Shown: positions 10,701 through 20,590, counted from the stretch's first letter. The stretch is 64,000 nt of DNA from Amyelois transitella (GCF_032362555.1 NC_083533.1:811001-875000); one strand, 5' to 3'. Notes: a model not told the origin generated them from the sequence alone. A program made the numbers and translations.

Positions 10701-13700
10701 GATTTCTTCCAGTCAACCAAAATAAAAAGGAAAATCCATAATCAAAAGGCAGCGCAGATTAAAAGCATTGAGGATGCGTTACAACAATCAATTAATTACA
10801 AACTAATTAATGATAAACATACATAAATAAAATGTTTATAAACTTACATAAATATAAGTACACTCAAATGTTAGATGCATCAGAATACAGTCTTTTGATT
10901 AGTGTTTTAAAAAAACTAAGGACTTCCTTGCTTGCTTGCCTTCAGTCGCATTATTTTACCGATCGCGCAGTCATCGCGGAATCATCGCAAATATTTAAGT
11001 AATGTGGCGACATCTATACGCGACAAGTTACAAAAATAAAGTAAAAAACAGCGAAAAGTCTAAATCGCGCAAGCAAAGATTTCGCGGATTGGAGCATTAT
11101 ATACAACCTCCGACACAACATCGTGTGTCGTGCGGTTCCCCAGGCATAACACCCAGCCTGGCGGAAGATCTTCCCTTTGGTGGCGGTCGAGCCAAATCAT
11201 CGCTCCCGCTACAGTATTAAGCGGATGGGACTTATGCCCATAACATGATGATAGATTTTGACGGCCTCTGTGGCGCAGCGGTAGTACGCTTGTCTGTGAC
11301 ACCGGGGGTCCCGGGTTCGAATCCCGGCCAGGGCATGATGAGAAAAGAACTTTTTCTGATTGGCCTGGGTCTTGGATGTTTATCTATATAAGTATTTGTT
11401 ATAAAATATAGTATCGTTGAGTTAGTATCTCGTAACACAAGTCTCGAACTTACTTCGAGGCTAATTCAATCTGTGTAATTTGTCCCGTATATATTTATTT
11501 ATTTACAAGAAATAAGAAAAAAAATTTTTGCTTTCTTTTATTCATTCAAGTGTCCCACTATCCATTTCAGTCAAAAATACTAAATGTACAAACAAAATAT
11601 TTTTACTGTTTTATTATATGTATGTATAGATTATAGATGAAATATATTTTTTGCAGGTGTCAATTGTCTTCCACTCGGCCGCCACTCTCAAGTTCGACGA
11701 AGCCATGAAGATGGCGGTGGAACAGAATGTGCTGTCAGTCATCAGGCTTTTGGAGATCTGTGACAGGCTGCCCAAAATGCAGGTAAATCTATAAAACTTA
11801 TTTATTTAAAATACCCTTCCTAGGGGACAAAATTTGAATAATAATATATATATATATACGGGACAAATTACACTGATTGAGTTAGCCTCGAAGTAAGTTC
11901 GAAACTTGTGTTACGAGATACTAACTCAACGATACTATATTTTATAATAAATACTTATATAGATAAACATCCAAGACCCAGGACAATCAGAAAAAGTTCT
12001 TTTCTCATCATGCCTTGACCGGGATTCGAACCCGGGACCTCCGGTGTCACAGACAAGCGTACTACCGCTGAGCCACAGAGGCCGTCAGTCAATCAATAAT
12101 GTTTTTAGTTTGTAATTTAGAATAGTTTTTTTTATTTTTTTTATTGTTATAAAATAATTAATATTAGTGTATATTATTTAATTAGGTATATTTGATTATT
12201 TGTATAAGATAATATATAAATTTATTTATTTAATCTTATAAACAATCTACTCGAAAACTTTATTATAAAAATTAAGATACATACTTATTATATTCACAAT
12301 TAACTTAACAAAAATCAAATAGTGACAGATTGCAAGCTCATCGCCTATAAGAATCCCATATTTCCCATGGATGTCGTAAATGGCGACTAAGCCCATCCTA
12401 TCGTTTATTTTATTTCGATATCCAGCACGACATCCATGGGGAAAAGATGGAGTGCTCCTATTATTTTTTATATTGGTGCCGGGAATCATGCGGGAATCAC
12501 ACGACATATTACAGTATAAAATACTTACATATTATTTACTTGGTTGACGCCCGTAAATGGTATCAACTAACCAGCTTGAAATACAGGCTCTGTCTACCCC
12601 GCAAGGGATATAGACGTGACTGTATGTATGTATGTATGTCTTCTCCCCAGGTCTTCGTTCACGTTTCGACGGCGTACAGCAACGCTGAACTGTCAGAAGT
12701 GGAGGAACACGTGTACCCGCCCAAGGTGCCGCTGCAAAAGCTGCTGGCCATTGCCGAGTCAGTGCCGGACGAGCTGATGACTGAGATTACGCCAAAGTGA
12801 GTTTGACTTTTAATTTTATATATTTTTTACATACATACATATGTATAAAATCACGTCTTTTATTTGCGGGGTAGAGCCAACAGTAGAATAGAACAGATTT
12901 ATTTTCAAAATTGGATACTTATTGACGTCACATCATTTAAATGTAATTATAACTACTTACTGCCGCTTCCAAAGCGCATGTGTAGAAGAAGCGGCGGAAC
13001 AAACTACACTGCAGCATTTTCATCGGACGCCAATTTGCAAATGACGATGCATGGACGAATGCACATTGTCTATATTAAAAAACATGAATGAATGTAGAAT
13101 TAGTCTTGAAAATACTGATACACGTTCAGCTGTTTGGCTTAACGATAGAATTGAGATTCAAATAGTGACAGGTTGCTAGCCCATCATCTCCAAGAAGAAA
13201 GTATTATTCTAAGTTTATTAGCCTTTTACGACATCCGTGGGAAAGATATGGAGTAGTCCTATTCCTCAGTGCCGGGAACCACACGACACAATCCTACTAA
13301 TATTATAGATAAATGCGAAAGTTTGTGAGTATGTCAGGATGTTAGTATGGATGTTTGTTACTTTTTCACGTAAAAAACTACTGAACCGATTACGATGAAA
13401 ATTGGTATGTAGGTAGCTGAAGACCCAGAATAACATATAGGCTACTTTTTATCCCGGAGTTCCCGCGGTATTGATTCCACGCGTACGAAGTCTATGTATG
13501 TTTAAGTATGTATGTTTTATTATGTTTTAAATACATACATACATAAAATCACGCCTCTTTCCCGGAGGGGTAGGCAGAGACTACCTCTTTCCACTTGTCA
13601 CGATCTCTGCACACTTCCTTCGTCCACATTCATAACTCTCTTCATGCAAGCTCGGCGGTTTCGGGTACTTTTGACCTGACCCTTTACCAGGACGTCCTTA

Positions 13701-16700
13701 ATTTGATAAAGATACGTTCGTCTAGGTTTATGTTTTTAATATTTGATGTCAATTGTTACAGGTTCATAGCGCCTAAACCGAACACGTACACATTCACGAA
13801 ATCAATGGCGGAACACGTGGTACAGCAGCACGGTAACAAGGGATATCCTGTTGCTATCTTCAGACCGACCATAGGTGAGTTGTGAACATCGATTTGGTGG
13901 TTCAAAGTGTTGTATCTACATTTGTAAATTGACGTATTGAAATAACTAGTTCTATGTACATTCATGCATGTTTTTTTTTAATGTAGACAATGTGCATTCG
14001 TTCACGATTTAGATTTAAGAGATCTATATTTATATATCGAAGTCCGATGAAAATGCTGCAGTGTAGTTTGTTCCGCCGGTTCTTCTTCACATGCGCTTTG
14101 GCGGTAGTTATAATTGGATTTAAGTGATGTGACCTCAATTAGTGATACCTTGTGTCCAATTTTGAAAATAAATCCATTCTTTTCTATTCTACACATGCAC
14201 TTTGGAAGCGGTAGTAGTTATAAATAGATTTAAGTGATGTGACGTCAATTAGTGATACCTTGGATCCAATTTAAAAAAAAATCTATTCTATTCTAGTGAT
14301 ATCATCAGTTAAGCACGCTTTTCCCCTAATGATACATTCTATCCAATTTTGAAAATAAATCTATTCTATTCTAGTGATATCATCAGTTAAGCACCCTTTC
14401 CCCCTAATGATACCTTCTATCCAATTTTGAAAATAAATATATTCTTTTCTAGTGATATCATCAGTTAAGCACCCTTTCCCCGGCTGGATAGAGAACCTCA
14501 ACGGTCCTAGCGGGGTGGTGGCGGCTGCTGGCAAAGGTTTGCTGCACGTGTTCTGCTGTCGTGGTGACGCACACGCTGACATGCTGCCTGTCGACGTGGC
14601 CATAGACACGCTGATAGCTGCCGCCTGGGAGACCGCCATAGACAAGTAAACTTTTAATTATAAGTGTGGCGATATCTATACGCCACAAGTCGCAAAATAA
14701 AACGGTTAGTACGCTTGTCTGGGTTCGAATCCCGGCCAGGGCATGATGTTAAACGAACTTTCTCCGATTCTTCCTGGACCCTGGTTCTTCGATGTTTATC
14801 TATGTAAGTACCTATTATGTAAGTACATATTATAAAAAAAATATAGTATCGTTGAGTTAGTATCAGTCTCGAACTTACTTCGAGGCCAACTCAATATGTG
14901 TACCTACCTAATATCGTCCCGTTTTATATCTTAGGTATACTAGCTGTGCCCGCCACTTCGTCCGCGTTAAATAGTTATTTTGGGCATCAGTGAAGCCCTC
15001 AAAGGTGAAAATTTTTCCCTATTTTTCACATTTTCCATTATTTCTTCGCTCTTCATAGTTGCAGCGTGATGTAATATAGCCTAAATCCTTCCTCGATAAA
15101 TGGTCTATTTACCGCAAAAATAATTTTTCAATTCGAAGCAGTATTTCCTGAGATTAGCGGGTTCAAATAAACAAACTCTTCAGCTTTATAACATTAGTAT
15201 AGATTTTACTACTTACCTATTGTCTATGTTGTACGCTTTTGTAGCGGGAGCGATAGTTCGAGCTCGACCGCCTCCAAGGGAAGCTCTTCCGTCAGGTGTG
15301 ATGCCTGGGGAACTGCGCGACACACTATGCTAAGTTGTTGGATATATGCTCCAATTCGTGAAATCTTAGCTTGCGCGATTTAGTATCTTCGCCGTTATTG
15401 GCTGATAGCGTCGCGTGATTGGCTGTTGTGATTTATAGCGTAGAAATATCGCAACAACTTCAATCTTTAAATTGTCTCTCAATACCTCTGACGTATTACC
15501 TAAACGTCACACACTTTTGTGGGTGACTCTACTCCATTTTTGGAAACAGGAGAGATTTAATTAATTAAATTAGTTCTACATTCATTCATGTTTTTTAATG
15601 TAGACAATGTGCATTCGTCCCCGATGTGGTTTTAAGAGATCTAAGTAGGTATATTTGTAAATTTACGTCCGATGAAAATGCTGCAGTGTAGTTTGTACCG
15701 CCGCTTCTTCTACACATGCGCTTTGGAAGCGGTAGTAGTTACAATTAGATTTAAGTGATGTGACGTCAATAAGTGATACCTTGTGTCCAATTTTGAAAAT
15801 AAATCTATTCTATTCTATTCTAAATCTTCCGGCCACAGGCCAAATGAAGCCCGCGTGTACAATTGCCCGACTACAACATAATACCTCATATACAAAAAAA
15901 ATATTATTTTGATCAAGATCTAATAGAGATTTACAATCACGTCTATATCCCTTGCGGGGTAGACAGACGCTTTCCCACGGATGTCGTAAAAGGCGACTAA
16001 GGCATATAGGTCGTAAAAGGCGACTAAGGCATATAGGTCGTAAAAGGCGACTAAGGCATATACTTTTAAACTAAATGAACAATCATTTTCTTCATTTAGG
16101 CGATGGGCTAGCAAACTGTCACTATTTGAATCTCAATTAAGTATATCATTAAGCCAAACAGCTGAACGTAGCCTTTCAATTTTTCAAGACTGTTGGCTCT
16201 GTCTACCCCGCTACAGATAGATAACGACCTGATCTGGCGTCATATAGTGTCACATTACGAAATTTAATTACTCAAACCATTCGTCGCCAGGCCAAATGAA
16301 GCGCGAGTTTACAACTGCACGACAAGAGAGAATCCCACAAAATGGATCGACTTCGAGCAAGCGTTGCGCAAGTACCTGGTGGAGTACCCCCTGGATAAGG
16401 CCTTCTGGTACCCCTCGGGCGCGGCCATTGATAACACGTGAGTTTATTGACGTACATACGCATAGTCACGTCTTTTTTCCCTTGCGGGGTGGACAGAGCC
16501 AACAGTCTCTAAGAAGAGACATTCGTATATATGTTAATGCATTCTCGCCTCTGACTAAATGTGCCGGGTTCGATCCGCGATCGAATTACTGATTCTCGAT
16601 GTCGACTAGATTGTGATCGTAACTCGACCGCGTCAAGAGTAAACCTCCAGGTCATGGTGGTAAAAGAACTTTGTATTAGTGACTTCGAGCAAGCGTTGCG

Positions 16701-18863
16701 CAAGTACCTGGTGGAGTACCCCCTGGATAAAGCCTTCTGGTACCCCTCGGGCGCGGCCATTGATAACACGTGAGTTTATTGACCTACATACGCATAGTCA
16801 CGTCTTTTTTCCCTTGCGGGGTAGACAGAGCCAACTGTGATGACAAATTGAAAAGCTAAGTTCAGCTGAATATAATTGAGATTCATATAGGTATCGTAGG
16901 TCTATCAGTATTTTCAGGACTTTTGGCTCCGTCTACCCCACAAGGGATATAGACGTGATTGTATATCTCTATTAGATCTTATTTTAATTGTATATATGTA
17001 CTAATCTGTTATCCTGAAGACTTAACACATATAAGGTTATAATTATAATGATGTGAAATTATTTTTCAGATACGCACAAAAAGCAATGGAATTATTCACG
17101 CAGACTGTACCTCTTCACATTGTCGCGTATACAGTCCGACTTCTTGGCATCAAAATGCAGTAAGTACCTAAGTATTCGTATTTTTCGTTTTTGTAACAGA
17201 ATGATATTGCAAACATTTTGATAAATCCAAAATGGCCGTCGCTACAAAAAGGCGGTAATTTTTTTCTTTTTTTTTTGGTAAAACACACTTATTTTGGGGC
17301 TAGCCCAAAGTAAGTTCGTGACTACGTTAATGGAATGGGATACTAACTCAACGGTACTGGGTATATTTTTTAATAATTAATACTTAACCAAATAAATAGT
17401 AGGTACATATATACAAAGTTCTTTTACCACCGTGACCTGGAGGTTTACTCTTGACGCGGTCGAGTTACGATCAAAATCGAGTCGACATCGAGAATCAGTA
17501 ATTCGATCGCGGATCGAACCCGGCACCTTTTAGTTCAGAGGCGAGAATGCAATATCATATATACGAATGTCTCTTCTTAGAGACTGTTGGCTCTGCCTGC
17601 CCCAAAAAGGATTTTATAAAGCCTTGACAACTTTCTTTTCAGAATGAACTTAATCACAGTCAGCCATCGACTCCAAGCCATGAATAAGGTGCTCAAGTTC
17701 TTCGCGCAAAGAGAATGGGTCTTCCACAATGAGAACGTAAAGCGATTGCGGAGCAGACTCACGCCCCAGGACGCCGCGATTTACAACTTAGACCCTAAAA
17801 GTTTCAAGTGAGTACTTACTAAAATACTAAATAGTGCCGTGTGGTTCCCGGCACTAATAGAAAAAAGAATAGGACCACTCCATCTCTTTCCCATGAATAT
17901 CGTAAAAGGCGACTAAGGGATAGGCTTATAAACTTGGGATTTTTCTTTTAGGCGATAGGCTAGCAACCTGTCACTATTTGAGTTTCAATTCTATCTTAAA
18001 GCCAAATAGCTGAACGTGGCCTATCAGCCTTTTCAAAATTGTTGGCTCTGTCTACCCCGCAAGGGATATAGACGTGATTATATGTATGAGTACTAAAATA
18101 GATAATTCCTTGGGTACTACAAAGTCTCTCTGGGCGTACGGCAGTGCCCCGCCAAGTCTACTTTTAATCTACCTTTAATCCGAACAGCCGAAAGTAGCCT
18201 ATCAGTCTTCTCAAGACCGTTGGTTATATTGTATTTTGTGTGTGTAATCAATTAAATGCGTTATCTATTTATATATTTATTTACAATTTCTAGTTGGGAC
18301 GAACATTACTGCAACTTCATAAAGGGCACGAGGAAATACCTGCTGAAGGAGAAGGAACAGGACTTGGAGGAAGCCAGGAAACATGTCAGGAGGTAAGTTG
18401 ATAACATTTTTATTTTGTGGTACAAGTTTTGCAAACTTGGACCAAACTTTGAAAATCATCGTTCGCCACCTCGCGATTATTTTCAGCGCCATCTGTTATG
18501 AAACTTCTGTACTAGGGTCATATATTTTAGAATAAAAAAAGAAAAACATTTTTTATTTCATATCTTTAAGTATAATGTTATACATATATCTAATATTCTC
18601 AAATTTTTACATCATTATTTTATCTATCTATGTAGATTGGAATCGGAAACCACGCGATATTACTTAGTAACTACTTAGGCAGATACTTATTTGATTATTT
18701 TTTCTTTTCCAGAATGTTCTACGTCCACTACAGCGTGCTTCTCTTCGTCGTGGTATTATTGCTCCGGTTCGCTTTAAACAATAACTTCGTGAGACAATTC
18801 ATATACGGCGTCGTGAGGACCTTAACAGCTGCTTTTGGAGCGGTGTTTTCGAAAATCGTTTAG
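7675..18863 (+). CDS. Fatty acyl-CoA reductase (alcohol-forming), complete 12-exon gene, 521 aa
   Basis: Reduces fatty acyl-CoA to fatty alcohol with NADPH, for pheromone, cuticular lipid or wax precursors; the C-terminal hydrophobic anchor suggests the ER membrane. Coding exons: 7675-7773, 9267-9383, 10450-10569, 11657-11782, 12651-12796, 13762-13874, 14453-14645, 16291-16437, 17070-17159, 17643-17807, 18294-18392, 18713-18863. All junctions are GT-AG, phases agree throughout, and the sum (1566 nt) gives 521 aa, normal for the family. Visible motifs: Rossmann TGATGF at residues 25-30, FHSAAT near 117, STAYSN near 160, catalytic Tyr212-x3-Lys216 within NTYTFTK, and a C-terminal FAR_C region (about 355-455) ending in a membrane helix (about 475-489). 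Start ATG has the Kozak context ACCATGG. Introns are packed with SINEs, and the edges of exons 7 and 8 are duplicated nearby. Which FAR paralogue this is cannot be told without a search. Confidence 0.95.
8003..8028 (+). repeat. Poly-C tract
   Basis: Nearly pure C run with one T. The related repeat copy at 5707-5711 has only four or five G at this position, so the run expanded here. Confidence 0.95.
8037..9036. mobile_element. 1-kb foldback-type element with (GCCGAA)n arms and 25-bp inverted termini
   Basis: The ends CATAATTATTAGT...GACCGAAG (8037-8061) and their reverse complement (9012-9036) match with one mismatch. Inside each end are blocks of GAAGCC/GGCTTC repeats (8070-8145 and 8900-9015). 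The middle carries a family G-like fragment, a tRNA-like SINE head and a partial SINE-B. A related copy of the flanking sequence without the insert lies inverted near 5665-5790. Confidence 0.7.
8549..8622 (-). repeat. tRNA-like SINE head
   Basis: Read on the - strand it has an A-box-like TGGTCCAGTGGTTAG and a B box GGTCCAAGTTCGAATCCC spaced as in a tRNA gene. No CCA end or convincing acceptor pairing, so I call it SINE-derived rather than a functional tRNA. Confidence 0.5.
9267..9383 (+). CDS. Reductase coding exon 2
   Basis: Residues 34-72, starting VLIERILATCPDV and including RLYLLVRHKK, the beta-alpha-beta part of the Rossmann fold. Acceptor TTACAG, donor CCG|GTAAGA, phase 0 at both ends. 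Confidence 0.93.
9397..9658 (-). repeat. SINE-B, complete
   Basis: Begins 14 bases after the exon 2 donor of the reductase; a partial copy follows at 9786-9905. Confidence 0.87.
10130..10392 (-). repeat. SINE-B, complete
   Basis: Ends 58 bases before reductase exon 3. Confidence 0.88.
10450..10569 (+). CDS. Reductase coding exon 3
   Basis: Residues 73-112, including the AGDITRPDLGM segment (family AGD motif). Acceptor TTGCAG, donor GAG|GTAACA. A SINE-B copy ends about 60 bases upstream. Confidence 0.93.
10600..10812 (-). mobile_element. LINE 3' end (family H)
   Basis: AAACTCTTTATTGCACATAC ... GGCAGCGCAG. On the - strand it ends in AATAAAG, as CR1/Jockey-like LINE tails do. The same sequence is at 38622-38830. 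Confidence 0.7.
11000..11225 (+). repeat. Family E repeat
   Basis: GTGTGTCGTGCGGTTCCCCA ... GGCGGAAGATCTTCC ... ATCGCTCCCGCTACAG. Related copies: 15238-15478 (-), 29655-29777 plus 30229-30345 (-), 51285-51425 (+), fragments at 7395-7480 and 25010-25110. Confidence 0.75.
11260..11510 (+). repeat. SINE-A (tRNA-derived)
   Basis: Head GGCCTCTGTGGCGCAGCGG (A-box-like), B box GGGTTCGAATCCCGG, then a body ending GTCCCGTATATATTTATTT. In reductase intron 3. Confidence 0.85.
11657..11782 (+). CDS. Reductase coding exon 4
   Basis: Residues 113-154, starting VSIVFHSAATLKFDEA, the family's conserved VFHxAAT motif. Acceptor TTGCAG, donor CAG|GTAAAT. Confidence 0.95.
11850..12090 (-). repeat. SINE-A, reversed copy
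   Basis: Same family as 11260, opposite strand. With that copy it flanks reductase exon 4 as an inverted pair. Confidence 0.85.
12586..12640 (+). repeat. SINE-B 3' tail fragment abutting reductase exon 5
   Basis: GGCTCTGTCTACCCCGCAAG, GACGTGACTG(TATG)n; 10 bases separate it from the exon start. Head fragments of the family lie at 12310-12510. Confidence 0.8.
12651..12796 (+). CDS. Reductase coding exon 5
   Basis: Residues 155-202, starting VFVHVSTAYSNAEL. Ends in phase 2. The acceptor (TCTTCTCCCCAG) directly follows the (TATG)n tail of a truncated SINE-B. Confidence 0.94.
12888..13092 (-). repeat. SINE-D
   Basis: Core GAAGAAGCGGCGGAACAAAC / CTGCAGCATTTTCATCGGAC; starts with the reversed (TAGAA)n tail. 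Confidence 0.78.
13097..13290 (-). repeat. SINE-B, partial
   Basis: From the GTCTTGAAAATACTG segment to GCCGGGAACCACACGAC. Confidence 0.78.
13297..13490 (-). repeat. Family G repeat, reversed
   Basis: ATGCGAAAGTTTGTGAGTAT ... AGTTCCCGCGGTATTGATTC. Confidence 0.75.
13533..13727 (-). mobile_element. LINE-C 3' fragment
   Basis: Begins with the (CATA)n tail and CACGCCTCTTTCCCGGAGGG; ends 35 bases before reductase exon 6. Confidence 0.75.
13762..13874 (+). CDS. Reductase coding exon 6 (catalytic YxxxK)
   Basis: Residues 203-240, with PNTYTFTKSMAEHV carrying catalytic Tyr212 and Lys216, then VAIFRPTI. Ends in phase 1 (ATAG|GTGAGT). Confidence 0.95.
13925..14296 (+). repeat. SINE-D copies leading into the exon 7 edge repeat
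   Basis: A full copy with TTCTATTCTA tail, followed by a second partial copy (about 14195-14296). Confidence 0.75.
14297..14452 (+). repeat. 78-bp tandem repeat carrying the exon 7 acceptor edge
   Basis: Two extra copies of a 78-bp unit precede exon 7. Each has a SINE-D end (TTCTATTCTAG) followed by the first 30 or so bases of exon 7, then diverges to CTAATGATAC and SINE-D sequence. Pseudo-exon starts are at 14297 and 14375, the real one at 14453. Confidence 0.88.
14453..14645 (+). CDS. Reductase coding exon 7
   Basis: Residues 241-304, starting VISSVKHPFPGWIENLNGP, a family signature. The acceptor (TTCTTTTCTAG) is the (TTCTA)n tail of a SINE-D. Two further copies of this acceptor with the first 30 or so exon bases lie 78 and 156 bases upstream. 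Confidence 0.94.
14703..14925 (+). repeat. SINE-A, 5'-truncated
   Basis: Retains the B box (GGGTTCGAATCCCGG) and body; follows reductase exon 7. Confidence 0.8.
14938..15196 (+). repeat. Family F repeat, complete
   Basis: ACTAGCTGTGCCCGCCACTT ... CTTCAGCTTTATAACATTAG; in reductase intron 7. Confidence 0.8.
15238..15478 (-). repeat. Family E repeat, reversed
   Basis: TAGCGGGAGCGATAG ... CGTCGCGTGATTGGCTG; same family as 11000-11225. Confidence 0.75.
15570..15822 (+). repeat. SINE-D, full copy
   Basis: From TAGTTCTACATTCATTCATG to (TTCTA)n; directly precedes the exon 8 edge relic. Confidence 0.8.
15839..15879 (+). pseudogene. Decayed copy of the 5' edge of reductase exon 8
   Basis: After an AG (CCACAG) comes a 40-base near-copy of the start of exon 8. 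In exon frame it reads PNEARVYNC as in the live exon, but GCG/GCC, CGA/CGC, GTT/GTG and AAC/AAT differ, all synonymously. Similarity fades afterwards and the frame stops at TAA four codons on. A SINE-D (TTCTA)n tail ends about 15 bases upstream. Confidence 0.7.
15930..16215. repeat. Rearranged SINE-B pair with 27-bp tandem triplication
   Basis: A reversed 3' end (15934-15968) is joined to a forward copy. A 27-bp unit (GTCGTAAAAGGCGACTAAGG + CATATAG) is present three times at about 15983-16063. Confidence 0.8.
16291..16437 (+). CDS. Reductase coding exon 8
   Basis: Residues 305-353, starting with PNEARVYNCTTRENPTKW (after the split Lys codon), then FEQALRKYLVEYPL. Acceptor CGCCAG, donor ACAC|GTGAGT, phase 2. 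A 5' fragment (15839) and a 3' fragment (16681) of this exon are duplicated close by; only this copy is continuous and fits both neighbouring phases. Confidence 0.92.
16510..16677 (+). repeat. SINE-A2-like element between the exon 8 copies
   Basis: B-box-like GCCGGGTTCGATCCGCGATC; the same element occurs reversed at 17310-17570. It ends directly at the duplicated exon 8 edge. Confidence 0.7.
16681..16834 (+). pseudogene. Duplicate of the 3' part of reductase exon 8 with its donor
   Basis: About 154 bases repeat 16349-16502 at an offset of 332: the last 89 bases of exon 8, the donor GTGAGT, about 20 intron bases and the start of a reversed SINE-B. The exon part differs at one synonymous base. 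It lacks the exon's 5' half and its acceptor; an AG at 16678-16679 could act as a cryptic acceptor. Confidence 0.85.
17070..17159 (+). CDS. Reductase coding exon 9
   Basis: Residues 354-383, including YAQKAMELFTQTVP and HIVAYTVRLLGIK. This is the start of the C-terminal FAR_C region. Confidence 0.93.
17310..17570 (-). repeat. SINE-A2-like element, reversed
   Basis: Shares CCTCCAGGTCA...GGTAAAAGAACTTTGTAT and the B-box-like block with 16510-16677; its distal part resembles the SINE-A body. Confidence 0.7.
17643..17807 (+). CDS. Reductase coding exon 10
   Basis: Residues 384-438, with SHRLQAMNKVLKFFAQREW and LTPQDAAIYNLDPKSF, both typical of the FAR C-terminal domain. Acceptor CTTTTCAG, donor CAA|GTGAGT. 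Confidence 0.94.
17833..18090 (+). repeat. SINE-B, complete
   Basis: In reductase intron 10, sense orientation. Confidence 0.87.
18294..18392 (+). CDS. Reductase coding exon 11
   Basis: Residues 439-471: NWDEHYCNFIKGTRKYLLKE then a charged stretch. Acceptor TTTCTAG, donor GGAG|GTAAGT, phase 2. Confidence 0.94.
18713..18863 (+). CDS. Reductase coding exon 12 (C-terminal membrane segment and stop)
   Basis: Residues 472-521 and the TAG stop at 18861-18863. Hydrophobic helix YSVLLFVVVLLLRFAL (about 478-493), then a basic tail. Confidence 0.94.
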
Positions 18864-18875
18864 AGGCATAAAGTT

Positions 18876-18881
18876 AATAAA
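18876..18881 (+). terminator. Poly(A) signal of the reductase gene
   Basis: AATAAA 13 bases after the stop codon. Further AATAAA copies at 19021-19026 and 19057-19062 could give longer 3' UTRs. Confidence 0.6.
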
Positions 18882-19429
18882 AATGAGGTTTTTATTGCAA
18901 TTTGAAACCAGAGAGCATTTAGCGCGGGAAATTTTGTCTTTGGTAGATATAGAGTGACAAGGCTTTTCTTGAAAGTGGCGAAAAATGAAAAAAAATTAAT
19001 ATACCTATTGAGGTTATAGAAATAAAAAAATGTAGTTAGGTATGTAACATTATGTAAATAAATTTATATACACATTCTCTTAAGCCAAAAGGTGAATGAA
19101 ATGACCTGGTTTTTTTTAATTATTTTAATTAGGGCATTTTGAAAGATACGGAAATGTTTTGTCTTATATACATCTCTACAACTATCAACGGAAAGTGAAA
19201 ATTAGTAGGTACATAATTATAATAAAGAATAAGTTATTAGTTTTGTTTTTAGTCTTGTCTAAATTTGTATCCACACAAATTACTTAGGTACATAAAAAAT
19301 TTGAAACCTCAATTTATTAAAATTAATTCCGTGACATATTTCATCGTATAAATGCTCTAAATCAAAAGCATCGCTCAAATATAGAATTAGGTAAATTATT
19401 GATCTATTTTTATAGATATATATTGCCAT

Positions 19430-19497
19430 GGCAAGTGGAAAGAGGTAGTCTCTGCCTACCCCTCCGGGAAAGAGGCGTGATTTTATGTATGTATGAA
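19430..19497 (+). mobile_element. LINE-C terminal fragment
   Basis: GGCAAGTGGAAAGAGGTAGT ... GAGGCGTGATTTTATGTATG. Confidence 0.75.
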
Positions 19498-20118
19498 TGT
19501 ATATCGCCATTATATATATATTAAAATAAAGATTCGTTATTTAGTTAATTTTGTTTTACACTACCTTATCAACAATTACTTCTTCCTCCTGACATTACCT
19601 AGTCATGAATCCTCTCCAGAAAGATAAAGGTAACATATATATCTTTCTGAAGAGAATTCAGTGATACATCTTTACGACTAAGATCCATCTGACCTCCACT
19701 ACCTCTGCAGGGCAACCTGACTCACATTGGATCATGTTTACAAGTTCAGTTGCCTGAATGTACAGGTTTCCTCACGACGTTTTCCCTCACCGTAAGAACA
19801 TTGGTTAGCACTCAAACTAACGTAAGTCAACGAGTCACTGGTACAATGCCGATTAAGGTCACCCTTTACTTGCGCATTTTAACCAGGAAACTTAAACTTT
19901 CGATTAACGACGTTCTAAGTAACAATATTACTGTTAATCTCTCTTTATAACGTCAATATGAATACCAGCTATTTCAATAAAACACAAATTTGTTTCCATA
20001 GCTTTTATTTTACAACTATTAAATAATAATATTAAATACAGCTACGTTGAACTCAACAGAACAGCAATTATAATATTTTAACTCATATTCACTGAAATGC
20101 TCTCTTTTATATTAGAAA

Positions 20119-20393
20119 AACTAGCTGTGCCCGCGACTTCGTCCGCGTGGAATAGTTATTATGGGCATCATTTAAGCCCTCAAGAATGAATTATTTTCCC
20201 CGTTCTTTTCACATTTTCCATTATTACTTCGCTCCTAATAGTTGCAGCGTGATGTTTTATAGCCTAAAGCCTTCCTCGATAAATGGTCTATTTGACGCAA
20301 AAAGAATTTTTCAATTCGAACCAGTAGTTCCTGACGACATCGCGATCAAACAAACAAACAAACAAACTCTTCAGCTTTATAATATTAGTATAA
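20119..20393 (+). repeat. Family F repeat, complete
   Basis: Complete copy in the reductase-Cul2 intergenic region. Confidence 0.8.
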
Positions 20394-20502
20394 ACGAATT
20401 TTTTGACGATTTTGCACAGACTATTTACAACGAACGGCATACGATCATAGAAATGACATATTGTAATTGAAATTTAAGGAGTGATTAGCTATAAAGGTCA
20501 TG

Positions 20503-20590
20503 TAGAGTTATGAATGTGGATTAGGCGAAGAAAGTATGCAGGTATCGTGCCAAGTGGAATCCGGTAAAGAGGCGTAATTTTATGTATGTA
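20503..20590 (+). mobile_element. LINE-C terminal fragment, diverged
   Basis: Resembles GAAGCGAAGGAAGTATGCAG ... GTGATTTTATGTATGTATG with several changes. Confidence 0.65.

Noticed and set aside
11275..11335. A tRNA gene in the GGCCTCTGTGGCGCAGCGG ... GGTTCGAATCCCGG block
   Set aside because: The same block recurs at least eight times with a common non-tRNA body downstream, and the ends do not pair as an acceptor stem. It is the head of a tRNA-derived SINE.
16681..16771. A second genuine reductase exon 8
   Set aside because: It lacks the first third of the exon and a proper acceptor; the complete exon at 16291-16437 alone satisfies phase on both sides and gives the normal family length.
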